Positions 1-7,879 of a stretch of 36,668 bases of DNA are shown piece by piece (position 1 is the first letter of the stretch; each line of letters starts with the position of its first letter). Source of the DNA: Flavobacteriales bacterium (lineage in GTDB: Bacteria > Bacteroidota > Bacteroidia > Flavobacteriales_E > Vicingaceae); assembly GCA_029262875.1 (NCBI GenBank), contig JAJCYO010000170.1:1-36668 (forward strand). The letters are read 5' to 3'. A model generated the notes under the pieces. It was not told the DNA's origin and made no database searches. It saw only the letters and a list, made by a program, of their open reading frames with translations. The translations under genes were made by a program, and so were the position numbers.

Positions 1-270
1 AATACCTCCAACTGCTGGAGCATTTAAAACATTACTACCATAAGTTCCTCCTCTAACTAAATTGCCATTTTCTTTTAAGTGTACCGTATAGTTACATGTT
101 AATGCTAAAGACCAAGAATGTGCAATATTATAATCTTTATCAATTAAATATGTTGTATTACTATTTTGTAAATTGTATAGTGCATAGCCATCAAAGGTTT
201 GGGCTGAGACTGAACTAAATGATAGCAAAAGAATAGATATAGATAATATCCAATAGTTAGGGGTTTTCAT
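1..270 (-). CDS. Arylsulfotransferase (ASST)-like secreted protein, N-terminal part only
   Basis: The frame opens at ATG 270 and runs off the left edge, giving 90 residues. It begins with a signal peptide (MKTPNYWILSISILLLSFSS, then VSAQ as the likely cleavage site). The mature start reads DGYALYNLQNSNTTYLIDKD, then YNIAHSW and, further on, LKENGNLVRGG. This pattern of text-like beta-strand repeats resembles the first blades of bacterial arylsulfate sulfotransferase-like propellers in Bacteroidota, which often carry a T9SS tail. The tail and the catalytic histidine region lie outside the window, so enzymatic activity cannot be judged. The gene is separated from recG by 147 bp with no clear promoter. 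Family assignment is from recalled similarity and is moderate; secretion is well supported. Confidence 0.6.
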   Translation of the reverse strand, partial: MKTPNYWILSISILLLSFSSVSAQTFDGYALYNLQNSNTTYLIDKDYNIAHSWSLALTCNYTVHLKENGNLVRGGTYGSNVLNAPAVGGI

Positions 271-417
271 GAATCTTGTTTTAGGTTTTTTAAAAATAAT
301 TAATGTTACGAGTCTTTGACTCAGCAATAATTAAAAGGTTTAATTAGGAAATGAAAAAATATTCAATCAACTCGTTATTAGTTAATTAAAATCCCAAACA
401 AGTTAATAAAAGGTAAT

Positions 418-2526
418 TTAAGAGATCCTACTCCAGTTTACTTTATTGCCAAAACGTAATTTTAAAGTAGCAACCAACCGATGGTTTTTCTCCATTTCCA
501 AATTAGGATCTTCTTTTAAAATGGCTACTGCAATGTCTCTTGCATATTGTAATATCTGTCCATCTCTAACCAAATCTGCAATATTTAAGTTTAGTAAACC
601 ACTTTGTTGGGTTCCTTGAATGTCCCCTGGTCCACGAAGTTTTAAATCCACTTCGCTAATTTCAAATCCATCATTGGTTTTCACCATGGTATCCATTCTT
701 AACCTACCATCCGCACTTAGTTTATTTCCAGTCATTAGGACACAATAGGACTGTTCCGCACCTCTCCCAACTCGACCTCTTAATTGATGGAGTTGTGATA
801 ATCCAAAACGTTCCGCACTTTCTATAACCATAACACTTGCATTAGGAACATTTACGCCAACTTCTATTACAGTCGTTGCCACCATAATTTGGGTTTCACC
901 TTTTACAAACCGTTGCATCTCAAAATCTTTGTCAACAGCTTTCATTTGCCCATGAACTATACTTATTTGGTATTGAGGTCTTGGAAATCTTCTGATAATA
1001 CTTTCATAACCATCCATCAAATCTTTGTAATCCATTTTTTCAGATTCCTTGATTAATGGATACACAATATAGATTTGCCTTCCTTTTTTCACTTCTTCTT
1101 CAATAAAACCAAACACTTTTAATCGAGAAGAATCAAACCGATGTATTGTTTTAATGTCTTTTCTACCTGGTGGTAATTCATCAATTACAGAAACATCTAA
1201 ATCGCCATAAAAAGTCATGGCTAAAGTCCGAGGTATTGGTGTAGCCGTCATCACTAACACATGCGGAGGGAATTGTTTCCCCTTTCTCCATAATTTAGAA
1301 CGTTGTTGAACCCCAAAACGATGTTGCTCATCTATTACCACAAAACCTAAATTTTGAAACTTGACTTTATCTTCTATTAAAGCATGGGTTCCTATTAGGA
1401 TATTTAATTCTCCGTTTTCTAATTGCTCATGAATTTCTCTTCGTTTAGCCACTTTTACAGAACCAGTCAGTAGCTCCACTTTTAAATCAATTCCTTTTAG
1501 CAACTCCGTTATTCCTTCATAATGTTGATTCGCTAAAATTTCTGTTGGAGCCATTAAACAGGTTTGATATCCATTGTCAATTGCAATTAAAATACTCATC
1601 AAAGCCACTATCGTTTTACCGCTTCCAACATCTCCTTGTAATAACCGATTCATGTGTTTTCCATAGCCAACATCATCTCGAATTTCCTTTAACACTCTCT
1701 TTTGTGCACCGGTTAATTCAAATGGTAAATTTTCATTAAAAAATTGATTAAAATATTTTCCTACCTTATTAAAGGTAGCTCCCTTAATTGTTTCTGTTTT
1801 AACAACCTTTTGCCGAAGCATGTTCAGTTGTAAATAGAATAGCTCTTCAAATTTTAATCGATGCCTCGCTTTTTGAAGCAGATGGTTGTTTAACGGTTGG
1901 TGTACATTAATTACGGCTTCTTCTTTACCTATAAGTTTGAGTCTATCTAATAATTCTAATGGTAAAGTTTCATTAATTTTTCCCCCAAGTTGTGGAATAA
2001 GATTTTTTTGAATTTTATGTATTCCTTTCGAATTTAAGTTCATTCTGGTAAGCAGGTCTGTAGTAGGGTAAACTGCCTCTAATGTTACTTTGTTCGCAAT
2101 AAGTGATTGATCAACATCATCTAATTCGGGGTGAGCAATATTGTACCTGTTGTTATACTTTGATGGCTTCCCATAAACAATATATTCTTGTCCGATAACA
2201 ATAGAAGATGCCAACCATTTAATCCCTTTAAACCATATCAATTCAATCTCTCCGGTCTCATCCTTTAGCGTAGCCACCAACCTCTTCCCTCTTCGTTCTC
2301 CTAAAGTTTTTAAATCAGTTATTTTTCCCTTTAATTGGAGGTATGCTTCATCAGATGCGATTGCAGAAATAGTATAAAGCTTAGACTTGTCAACGTAACG
2401 AAAGGGGTAATAAACCAACAACTGACCAAAAGTAGCTATTCCCAATTCCTTCCTAAGCATCTCTGCACGCTTAGGTCCCACTCCTTTTAGGAATTCTATT
2501 TTGGTATCTAAAAAGTGGTTGCTCAT
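418..2526 (-). CDS. recG: ATP-dependent DNA helicase RecG
   Basis: A 702-residue protein, normal length for RecG, which remodels stalled replication forks and branch-migrates Holliday junctions in the cytoplasm. The N-terminal part (about 1-230) holds the wedge/OB-fold region used to split forked DNA. The helicase core follows: GDVGSGKT (Walker A) at 298-305, APTEILANQH at 326-335, DEQHRFG (motif II, DEQH rather than DEAD) from 399, then MTATPIPRT (motif III). The C-terminal lobe carries QLRGRVGRG, the conserved motif VI arginine finger region, and the TRG-like element GTQQSG. The start MSNHFLD is the only good ATG. It is divergent from the amidase gene, with 172 bp between the start codons, and appears to be a single transcription unit. 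Confidence 0.97.
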   Translation of the reverse strand: MSNHFLDTKIEFLKGVGPKRAEMLRKELGIATFGQLLVYYPFRYVDKSKLYTISAIASDEAYLQLKGKITDLKTLGERRGKRLVATLKDETGEIELIWFKGIKWLASSIVIGQEYIVYGKPSKYNNRYNIAHPELDDVDQSLIANKVTLEAVYPTTDLLTRMNLNSKGIHKIQKNLIPQLGGKINETLPLELLDRLKLIGKEEAVINVHQPLNNHLLQKARHRLKFEELFYLQLNMLRQKVVKTETIKGATFNKVGKYFNQFFNENLPFELTGAQKRVLKEIRDDVGYGKHMNRLLQGDVGSGKTIVALMSILIAIDNGYQTCLMAPTEILANQHYEGITELLKGIDLKVELLTGSVKVAKRREIHEQLENGELNILIGTHALIEDKVKFQNLGFVVIDEQHRFGVQQRSKLWRKGKQFPPHVLVMTATPIPRTLAMTFYGDLDVSVIDELPPGRKDIKTIHRFDSSRLKVFGFIEEEVKKGRQIYIVYPLIKESEKMDYKDLMDGYESIIRRFPRPQYQISIVHGQMKAVDKDFEMQRFVKGETQIMVATTVIEVGVNVPNASVMVIESAERFGLSQLHQLRGRVGRGAEQSYCVLMTGNKLSADGRLRMDTMVKTNDGFEISEVDLKLRGPGDIQGTQQSGLLNLNIADLVRDGQILQYARDIAVAILKEDPNLEMEKNHRLVATLKLRFGNKVNWSRIS

Positions 2527-2652
2527 TGAGGGTTAAAAGTAAACAGAAATGTATAGATTTTATGTTGTACTCTAAATATTTAATCAATGATTTTGATCGG
2601 ATTAACAACTAACTTTTGAAAACTTTAAACATTCAAATTAATAAGGTTCTTA

Positions 2653-2666
2653 AAATTCATGAATTT
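2653..2666. other. Perfect 14-bp palindrome upstream of the amidase gene
   Basis: AAATTCATGAATTT reads identically on both strands. It lies in the divergent recG/amidase gap, with its right end 32 bp before the amidase ATG. It could be a binding site for a dimeric regulator, but the sequence is AT-rich and a chance occurrence is possible. No exact TAnnTTTG promoter box was found in this gap; TTTG at 2592-2595 and a TAACTTTTG at 2610-2618 are the nearest approximations. Confidence 0.25.
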
Positions 2667-2698
2667 CACAATTACAGTGATGGAAACTGTTGTTTGTT

Positions 2699-3856
2699 AT
2701 GAAAAGTAAATTATTTATACTCTTTTTAATTTTACCATTTGGACTACTTTCCCAGAGTAACTTAAAAATTAAAGTTGTTAAGGGAGAGGTCCTCATTTCT
2801 ATTTTTAAAAAGTACTTAATAGATAATTATTCTTGTAACGATGCTGAGTTTTGCAAACTAAATACCCTAAAAAGCAAAGAGTTGATTCTTGCTGGAAAAT
2901 CATATTTGCTACCAATTAAAACTTTTCAGTATGATGGTAAAAGTATTCGTTCAACACTCGGAATAACAGATTGGGAAATCGCTAAAAAAATTGAAGCTTA
3001 CAATAATGATTTGTTAAAAACTAAGGTTAAAAAAGATGCTTACAAAAACGGTGAATTATGGGTTCCAAACCACCTATTAGTAAAATGTAATACTATTAAA
3101 AACTCAGCTAACGAAAAAGCTGCTCCTAATGTAAAAGTCTTTCCCATTTTTGGAAAAACTCATGAATCAGTTGAAATTATTGATACTGAATTAAGTGGCT
3201 CTACTTTTTATTTAGTCAGTGGTCATGGTGGTCCAGACCCTGGAGCAATTGGGAAATATGGCAGCGCCTCCTTATGCGAAGATGAGTACGCTTACGACAT
3301 AACATTAAGATTGGCTAAAAACCTATTATCGCACAGTGCAATGGTCTATTTAATAATTCGAGATACGAATGATGGTATTCGATCAACAGATATTCTACCT
3401 TGTGATAGAGATGAAACATGCTGGAAGAAACAAACAATCCCTTTGGATCAAAAAAAGCGACTTAAACAGCGATCGGATATGGTAAATGAACTTTATCTGA
3501 AAAATAAGCAGGCAAATAAAAAGCAATATATGATTGTTTTACACATTGATTCTCAAAGTAAAACTAAACGTGCTGACATGTTTTTTTACCACCATTCTTC
3601 AAGTAAATTGGGTAAATCAATGGCAAATCAACTTCATAAGACCATCAAGGAAAAGTATAAAGAACATCAAAAAGGAAGAGGATACAAAGGAACGGTAACC
3701 ACAAGAGATTTACATATGATTCGTGAATCCTATCCTGCAACGATTTACATTGAATTGGGTAACATCATGAATGGTTTAGACCAAAAAAGATTTACTATGG
3801 AAAGTAATAGGCAAGCTGTTGCTGACTGGCTAGCTATAGGAGTTCTTAAGAATTAA
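2699..3856 (+). CDS. Secreted N-acetylmuramoyl-L-alanine amidase (Amidase_3)
   Basis: A 385-residue exported zinc amidase that would cut the amide bond between muramic acid and the stem peptide of peptidoglycan. I chose ATG 2699 because it gives a clean signal peptide (MKSKLFILFLILPFGLLSQ); an in-frame TTG three codons earlier is less likely. Residues about 21-130 form a divergent LysM-like or cell-wall-binding region (KVVKGEVLISIFKKY, then WVPNHLLV). The catalytic domain spans about 165-385: SGHGG with zinc ligand His176, the acidic cluster at Glu194/Glu196, VLHIDSQ with His282, and YIELGN with catalytic Glu352. The 3' end is only 3 bp from that of pdhC, which is convergent. It acts in the periplasm, probably in cell separation or wall turnover. 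Confidence 0.85.
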   Translation: MKSKLFILFLILPFGLLSQSNLKIKVVKGEVLISIFKKYLIDNYSCNDAEFCKLNTLKSKELILAGKSYLLPIKTFQYDGKSIRSTLGITDWEIAKKIEAYNNDLLKTKVKKDAYKNGELWVPNHLLVKCNTIKNSANEKAAPNVKVFPIFGKTHESVEIIDTELSGSTFYLVSGHGGPDPGAIGKYGSASLCEDEYAYDITLRLAKNLLSHSAMVYLIIRDTNDGIRSTDILPCDRDETCWKKQTIPLDQKKRLKQRSDMVNELYLKNKQANKKQYMIVLHIDSQSKTKRADMFFYHHSSSKLGKSMANQLHKTIKEKYKEHQKGRGYKGTVTTRDLHMIRESYPATIYIELGNIMNGLDQKRFTMESNRQAVADWLAIGVLKN

Positions 3857-3859
3857 GTA

Positions 3860-5116
3860 CTATATATTCTGGGCTCCTAATAAGATTACCGGGTTTTCCA
3901 TATAATCTTTAAATGATTGTAAAAATTTAGAACCAGCAACACCATCCACTACTCTATGATCGCATGAAAGTGTTACTTTCATTACATTTCCTGGAACTAC
4001 TTTACCATCCTTAACAACAGGAACTTGTTTTGTTCCTCCAACTGCTAAAATACAAGCATCTGGTGGATTAATTATAGCCGTAAATTCTTCAATCCCAAAC
4101 ATTCCTAAATTAGAAATGGTAAACGTACTTCCTTCCCAATCTTCTGGTTGTAATTTTTTGTCTCTTGCTCGAACAGCATAATCCTTTACTTCTGTAGAAA
4201 TTTGACTTAGCGTTTTCCCATCTGCAAATCGTACCACAGGAACCAATAATCCATCTTCAACAGCCACTGCCACACCAATATTTATGTGTTCATTATACCT
4301 TATTCTATCTCCTAACCATGATGAGTTTACAGCTGGATTTTTCTTTAGAGCAGAAGATACTGCTTTAATAATGATATCATTAAATGAAACTTTTAACGGT
4401 GCAATTGCATTAATGGACTTACGAGCAGAAATGGCATTATCCATGTCTATATCCATCGTTAGGTAAAAATGAGGCGCTGAAAATTTACTTTCTCCTAACC
4501 GTTGAGCAATAACTTTTCGCATTTGCGACACTGGTACTTCCGTATATTTTTCTACTCTTACAAAGTTGGCAGCACTTCCACCACCATAATTTTCAATGTC
4601 TCTTTTTACAATTCTACCACCATCACCAGTTCCATTAACCATTGCAAGATTAATGTTCTTCTCTGCAGCTAATTTCTTCGCTAATGGTGAAACCATTATT
4701 CTACCATTGCCATTAGATAGAGTCGTTACAACAGGTGAAGTTTTAGCTGCCTCTACTACTTTTGGTGTATCTTTTTTAACTTCTACAGTTACTGGTGCTA
4801 TAGGCTTTTCTTCAGGTTTCTTTTCCGCTACAACTTCTGCTTTCGGTTCCTCTTTTAGTAAAGCTGAAAAATCTTCCCCTTTCTCTCCAAATACTGCCAA
4901 AACAGTATCAACAGGTGATGTACCTCCCTCTGGAACTCCAATATGCAGGAGTGTACCATCAACAAAAGATTCGAATTCCATTGTTGCTTTATCCGTTTCT
5001 ATATCAGCCAATAAATCACCTTCGCTCACTTTATCTCCAACTTTTTTATGCCATTTAGCTACCACACCTTCCGTCATGGTATCACTCAATTTGGGCATTC
5101 TAACTATTTCAGCCAT
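3860..5116 (-). CDS. pdhC: Dihydrolipoamide acetyltransferase, E2 of pyruvate dehydrogenase
   Basis: A 418-residue E2 core enzyme that moves acetyl groups from lipoyl-lysine to CoA. One N-terminal lipoyl domain is present, with the lipoylation motif ETDKATMEF and Lys43. A Pro/Glu/Lys-rich linker (about 85-135) leads to a peripheral-subunit-binding domain (about 141-176, SPLAKKLAAEKNI to GRIVKRDIENY). The catalytic domain (about 190-418) ends with SCDHRVVDG, giving His387 and Asp391 as the active-site pair. The substrate could in principle be another 2-oxoacid, but pairing with a pdhA-type E1 alpha 25 bp upstream supports pyruvate. No E1 beta gene is in the window. E3 (lpdA) is about 30 kb away on the same strand. 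Confidence 0.93.
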   Translation of the reverse strand: MAEIVRMPKLSDTMTEGVVAKWHKKVGDKVSEGDLLADIETDKATMEFESFVDGTLLHIGVPEGGTSPVDTVLAVFGEKGEDFSALLKEEPKAEVVAEKKPEEKPIAPVTVEVKKDTPKVVEAAKTSPVVTTLSNGNGRIMVSPLAKKLAAEKNINLAMVNGTGDGGRIVKRDIENYGGGSAANFVRVEKYTEVPVSQMRKVIAQRLGESKFSAPHFYLTMDIDMDNAISARKSINAIAPLKVSFNDIIIKAVSSALKKNPAVNSSWLGDRIRYNEHINIGVAVAVEDGLLVPVVRFADGKTLSQISTEVKDYAVRARDKKLQPEDWEGSTFTISNLGMFGIEEFTAIINPPDACILAVGGTKQVPVVKDGKVVPGNVMKVTLSCDHRVVDGVAGSKFLQSFKDYMENPVILLGAQNI

Positions 5117-5141
5117 TATTCTTACTTAATTAGTGTTTTTA

Positions 5142-6137
5142 TTAATCTTTTATAAAAGGATAATCTTCTGCATAAATGTCTTCATACATTGCTTCTGGCT
5201 CTGGAAAAGGAGAATCCTCAGCAAACTTTATAGCATCAAGAATTTGATTTTTTACTTTATCATGGATTTTTTCAATTTGCTTATCCGTAGCATACTTATT
5301 TGCCTTAATTGTTTTCAAGACTTTACTAATTGGATCATCATCTTGATATTCTTCTTCCTCTGCTTTTGTTCTGTACTTACGTGGATCAGACATTGAATGC
5401 CCTTTAAACCTGTAAGTTTCCATTTCCAGCAAGTAAGGTCCTTTTCCTTCTCTACAATGCTTTGCAGCCTTCTCAATCGCATTGTGAACTGCTTCTACAT
5501 CCATTCCATCAACCGCTTCACCCGGCATATCGTAACTCAAACCAATCTTGTATAACTCAGTAACATTTGATGTTCTTTCTACTGAAGTTCCCATAGCATA
5601 CTTATTATTCTCAATAATGTATATCACTGGTAATTTCCATGTCATAGCCATATTAAAGGCTTCGTGCAATGCCCCTTGTCGAATTGCACCATCTCCCATA
5701 GAGCACATCGTTACAGCATCAGTTCCCTTGTATTTTTCTGCAAAAGCTAAACCAGCTCCTAACGGAATTTGGCCACCAACAATGCCATGCCCTCCAAAGA
5801 CTCTTTTACTTACATCAAACATGTGCATGGAACCACCTTTACCTTTAGATAATCCAGTAGTTTTACCATAAAGCTCTGCCATCATATATTTAATATCAGT
5901 TCCTTTTCCTATAGGATGCGCATGACAACGATAGGCAGTTATCATATTGTCCTCTGGCTTAGTTGCAGAAACTGCTCCAGCAACAACAGCTTCCTGTCCA
6001 ATGTATAAATGTAAAAAACCACCAAACTTACGCTGAATATAGAGTTGACTCAACTTCTCCTCGAACTTTCGCATAAGGTACATTGATTCGTACCAGCTTA
6101 AGTATTGTGCCTTAGAAAATTTATTCTTTTTTGCCAT
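5142..6137 (-). CDS. pdhA: Pyruvate dehydrogenase E1 component, alpha subunit
   Basis: A 331-residue thiamine-diphosphate-dependent E1 alpha that decarboxylates pyruvate together with a separate beta subunit. The TPP-binding motif is visible as GDG at 148-150 followed about 30 residues later by ENN (176-178). The region GKGKGGSMHMFD and the loop RFKGHSMSDPRKYR are hallmarks of pyruvate-type E1 alpha, the latter being the loop phosphorylated in the mitochondrial enzyme. Length is normal for Bacteroidota. pdhC follows after 25 bp and the pair is surely co-transcribed; cdd lies 45 bp upstream. pdhB is not adjacent and must be encoded elsewhere, since E1 alpha alone is inactive. Confidence 0.93.
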   Translation of the reverse strand: MAKKNKFSKAQYLSWYESMYLMRKFEEKLSQLYIQRKFGGFLHLYIGQEAVVAGAVSATKPEDNMITAYRCHAHPIGKGTDIKYMMAELYGKTTGLSKGKGGSMHMFDVSKRVFGGHGIVGGQIPLGAGLAFAEKYKGTDAVTMCSMGDGAIRQGALHEAFNMAMTWKLPVIYIIENNKYAMGTSVERTSNVTELYKIGLSYDMPGEAVDGMDVEAVHNAIEKAAKHCREGKGPYLLEMETYRFKGHSMSDPRKYRTKAEEEEYQDDDPISKVLKTIKANKYATDKQIEKIHDKVKNQILDAIKFAEDSPFPEPEAMYEDIYAEDYPFIKD

Positions 6138-6156
6138 AAGTTTTAATGTTAACGCA

Positions 6157-6164
6157 CAAATTTA
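6157..6164 (-). promoter_or_regulatory. Candidate -7 promoter element for pdhA-pdhC
   Basis: On the minus strand this reads TAAATTTG, an exact match to the Bacteroidota -7 consensus TAnnTTTG, ending 20 bp before the pdhA ATG. No TTTG-like -33 box is found at the usual spacing, so the assignment is weak. If used, it would allow pdhA-pdhC expression separately from cdd. Confidence 0.28.
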
Positions 6165-6182
6165 GAATAAATATTTATGATT

Positions 6183-6668
6183 TTAATCTTTTTTAAGGAT
6201 ACTCGCTCCATCAAAAGCAAAAGGTAAAAGATCTTTAATGCTCTTAAAATGCCAGATTTTAGAATCTCCAGATTTTAAAATTAATTCAATGGATTGATTT
6301 TGAGTGGTTTCATACTCAATCAACACTTGTCTACAAGCACCACAAGGTGATACTGGTTGCTCGCTTGAATGCTCCGTTGTGATTACAATTTTATCAATAT
6401 TTTGATTCGGAAATTCCGATTTCGCAGCAAATACAGCTACCCTTTCAGCACAAAGTCCAGAGGGATAAGCTCCATTTTCCTGATTGGTACCACTTACAAT
6501 TTCTCCATTAGCCATTTTACAAACTGCGCTCACTTTAAAATTAGAATATGGAGCGTAAGCATTATGTAAATTTCCTTCAGCTTGGTCTATTAAACCTAAT
6601 AAATCCTCATCTATACCGTTAGTTGAATCATATTCTATAAATTCGATATTCAGTGATTTTTTATTCAT
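6183..6668 (-). CDS. cdd: Cytidine deaminase
   Basis: A 161-residue pyrimidine-salvage enzyme converting cytidine and deoxycytidine to uridine and deoxyuridine. The zinc site is intact: the first motif is CAE, with Cys73 and catalytic Glu75, and the second is PCGAC with Cys109 and Cys112. The upstream block with NFKVSAV and GTNQENGAYPSGLCAER is the substrate-binding signature. The three-cysteine zinc ligation and short length fit the tetrameric class of the enzyme rather than the long E. coli dimeric form. It is divergent from the lipoprotein gene, with 68 bp between starts, and is followed 45 bp later by pdhA. Confidence 0.93.
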   Translation of the reverse strand: MNKKSLNIEFIEYDSTNGIDEDLLGLIDQAEGNLHNAYAPYSNFKVSAVCKMANGEIVSGTNQENGAYPSGLCAERVAVFAAKSEFPNQNIDKIVITTEHSSEQPVSPCGACRQVLIEYETTQNQSIELILKSGDSKIWHFKSIKDLLPFAFDGASILKKD

Positions 6669-6686
6669 TTAACAATTTATTAATGT

Positions 6687-6724
6687 TACTTTTAAACTTC
6701 TTAAAATTAAAGAAGTCAAACATA
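6687..6724. promoter_or_regulatory. Shared cdd/lipoprotein control region with inverted repeat
   Basis: In the 68-bp divergent gap, ACTTCTT (6696-6702) and AAGAAGT (6710-6716) form a perfect 7-bp inverted repeat with a 7-base spacer. Directly to its right is TATGTTTG on the minus strand (6717-6724), an exact TAnnTTTG match pointing at cdd. Directly to its left is TACTTTTA on the plus strand (6687-6694), one base off consensus and pointing at the lipoprotein operon. Both predicted transcription starts would fall inside the repeat, an arrangement expected of an operator controlling both directions. No good -33 boxes were found. Confidence 0.35.
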
Positions 6725-6736
6725 ACAAAATTAACA

Positions 6737-7120
6737 ATGAAAAAACACTTTTTTATAGTAGGTCTTATCATAATTACGCTGTTCTCCTGTTCTAAAGAAG
6801 AAGGTGAAGGGGGCAGATCATCTATCTCAGGTACGGTTCATATGACTGATGTTACAGGGTTTAATGCAGGAGATGAATACGATGCCCCAGATTATGATGT
6901 TTACATCATTTATGGAGAAGATGACAATATTTATGATGATGATATGAAGACAAACTATGACGGTACTTTTGAGTTTAAAAACCTAAGAGAAGGCTCTTAT
7001 AGATTATATTGCTATACATTAGATTTAAACGAACCATCTGGCAAGTCCCCTGTTTTTAAAGCAATTACCATTAGTGGCAATGAAGAAGGTAGCGTTGGAA
7101 CAATCGAAGTTGAAAAGTAA
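6737..7120 (+). CDS. Small acidic lipoprotein of the polyphosphate-polymerase operon
   Basis: I chose ATG 6737, which gives 127 residues beginning MKKHFFIVGLIIITLFSCSK; LFSC with Cys18 is a lipobox, so the protein should be lipid-anchored in the envelope. An in-frame opening reaches 84 bp further upstream but lacks a signal. The mature protein is very acidic (GDEYDAPDYDVYIIYGEDDN and a following run of Asp), which would suit binding of divalent cations. The second half (YDGTFEFKNLREGSYRLYCY) looks like a small beta-sandwich of the carboxypeptidase-regulatory or transthyretin-like kind. Its TAA is followed with no spacer by the TTG start of the VTC gene in the same frame. The function is unknown; operon context suggests an accessory envelope role. 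Confidence 0.75.
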   Translation: MKKHFFIVGLIIITLFSCSKEEGEGGRSSISGTVHMTDVTGFNAGDEYDAPDYDVYIIYGEDDNIYDDDMKTNYDGTFEFKNLREGSYRLYCYTLDLNEPSGKSPVFKAITISGNEEGSVGTIEVEK

Positions 7121-7879
7121 TTGGATAAATTAAATAATATATTAAATCAGTTAGACCCCATCTCTTTAGAGGAAATGGATAGGGTTAAATTGCAAAATAG
7201 AACGGATACCAAATTTGTTTTCAATGCTGATTTACTACCCGTTATCTTGAATGAAATTAGGGACTTTTATTCTGTTTTAGAGATTAAAGAAAAACGAACG
7301 AATAGCTACGAGACGCTTTATTATGACACAAAGGAATTAAGAAGTTACATTCAACATCATAATGGAAAAGCAAACAGAATCAAAATTCGATTTAGAAAAT
7401 ACATTGAATCTGAATTGAACTTTTTAGAAGTCAAATTCAAAAATAATAAAGGAAGAACAATAAAAGCAAGAAAAAAAACTGGTAGCATTGAGACCATTCT
7501 ATCTCAGGTTTCTAAGGATTTTATTGAGGCTAATTCTTTTTATAAAGGTGATGAAGTTCTTCCTGCTATGTGGAACAGCTTTACCCGTTTAACTTTGGTT
7601 CATAAAACTCAGAATGAACGATTGACAGTTGATTTAAATTTAGTGTTTAAGTCATTCTCAGAGAATACCGAAAAAGGTATTCCTCATATTATTATTGCTG
7701 AAGTAAAACAAGAAAAAGCTTCTGGTAATTCTGATTTTATTAAAGCCATAAAAAAGCACCACATTCAAAAAAGCGGCATGAGTAAATATTGTGTTGGTAC
7801 TGCTTTATTGAATAAAAACTTAAAACAGAATAATTTTAAAGAACGAATTTTAAAAATAAATAAACTCAAACATGCTTAA
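7121..7879 (+). CDS. VTC-domain polyphosphate polymerase family protein
   Basis: A 252-residue cytoplasmic protein of the VTC (triphosphate tunnel) family, whose yeast member Vtc4 makes polyphosphate from ATP. Expected tunnel residues are visible: Arg27 and Lys31 in NRTDTKFVF, YYDT at 67-70, the basic strand RIKIRFRKY with Arg86/Arg90/Arg92, the FLEVKFK strand (Glu103, Lys105), Glu194 in IIAEVKQE, and the C-terminal SGMSKY with Lys222. The start is taken as TTG 7121 because residues ISLEEMDRVKLQNR look like part of the conserved fold; the next ATG (7175) would remove half of it. It shares an 8-bp overlap with the DUF4956 gene. Family call is strong; polyphosphate as product is inferred from the family. 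Confidence 0.82.
   Translation: MDKLNNILNQLDPISLEEMDRVKLQNRTDTKFVFNADLLPVILNEIRDFYSVLEIKEKRTNSYETLYYDTKELRSYIQHHNGKANRIKIRFRKYIESELNFLEVKFKNNKGRTIKARKKTGSIETILSQVSKDFIEANSFYKGDEVLPAMWNSFTRLTLVHKTQNERLTVDLNLVFKSFSENTEKGIPHIIIAEVKQEKASGNSDFIKAIKKHHIQKSGMSKYCVGTALLNKNLKQNNFKERILKINKLKHA

Noticed and set aside
310-322. GAGTC/GACTC hairpin with TTT loop between recG and the arylsulfotransferase-like gene
   Set aside because: Only 5 bp of stem and no adjacent T run on either strand; too weak to call a terminator.
4596-5129. 177-codon open frame on the plus strand antisense to pdhC
   Set aside because: It lies entirely over the lipoyl and linker coding region, its composition (Ser/Thr/Pro-rich) mirrors the Glu/Lys/Val-rich linker on the other strand, and it shows no domain or signal. 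Likewise for the antisense frames over pdhA (5133-5396, 5548-5871) and the adhesin (13477-13851).
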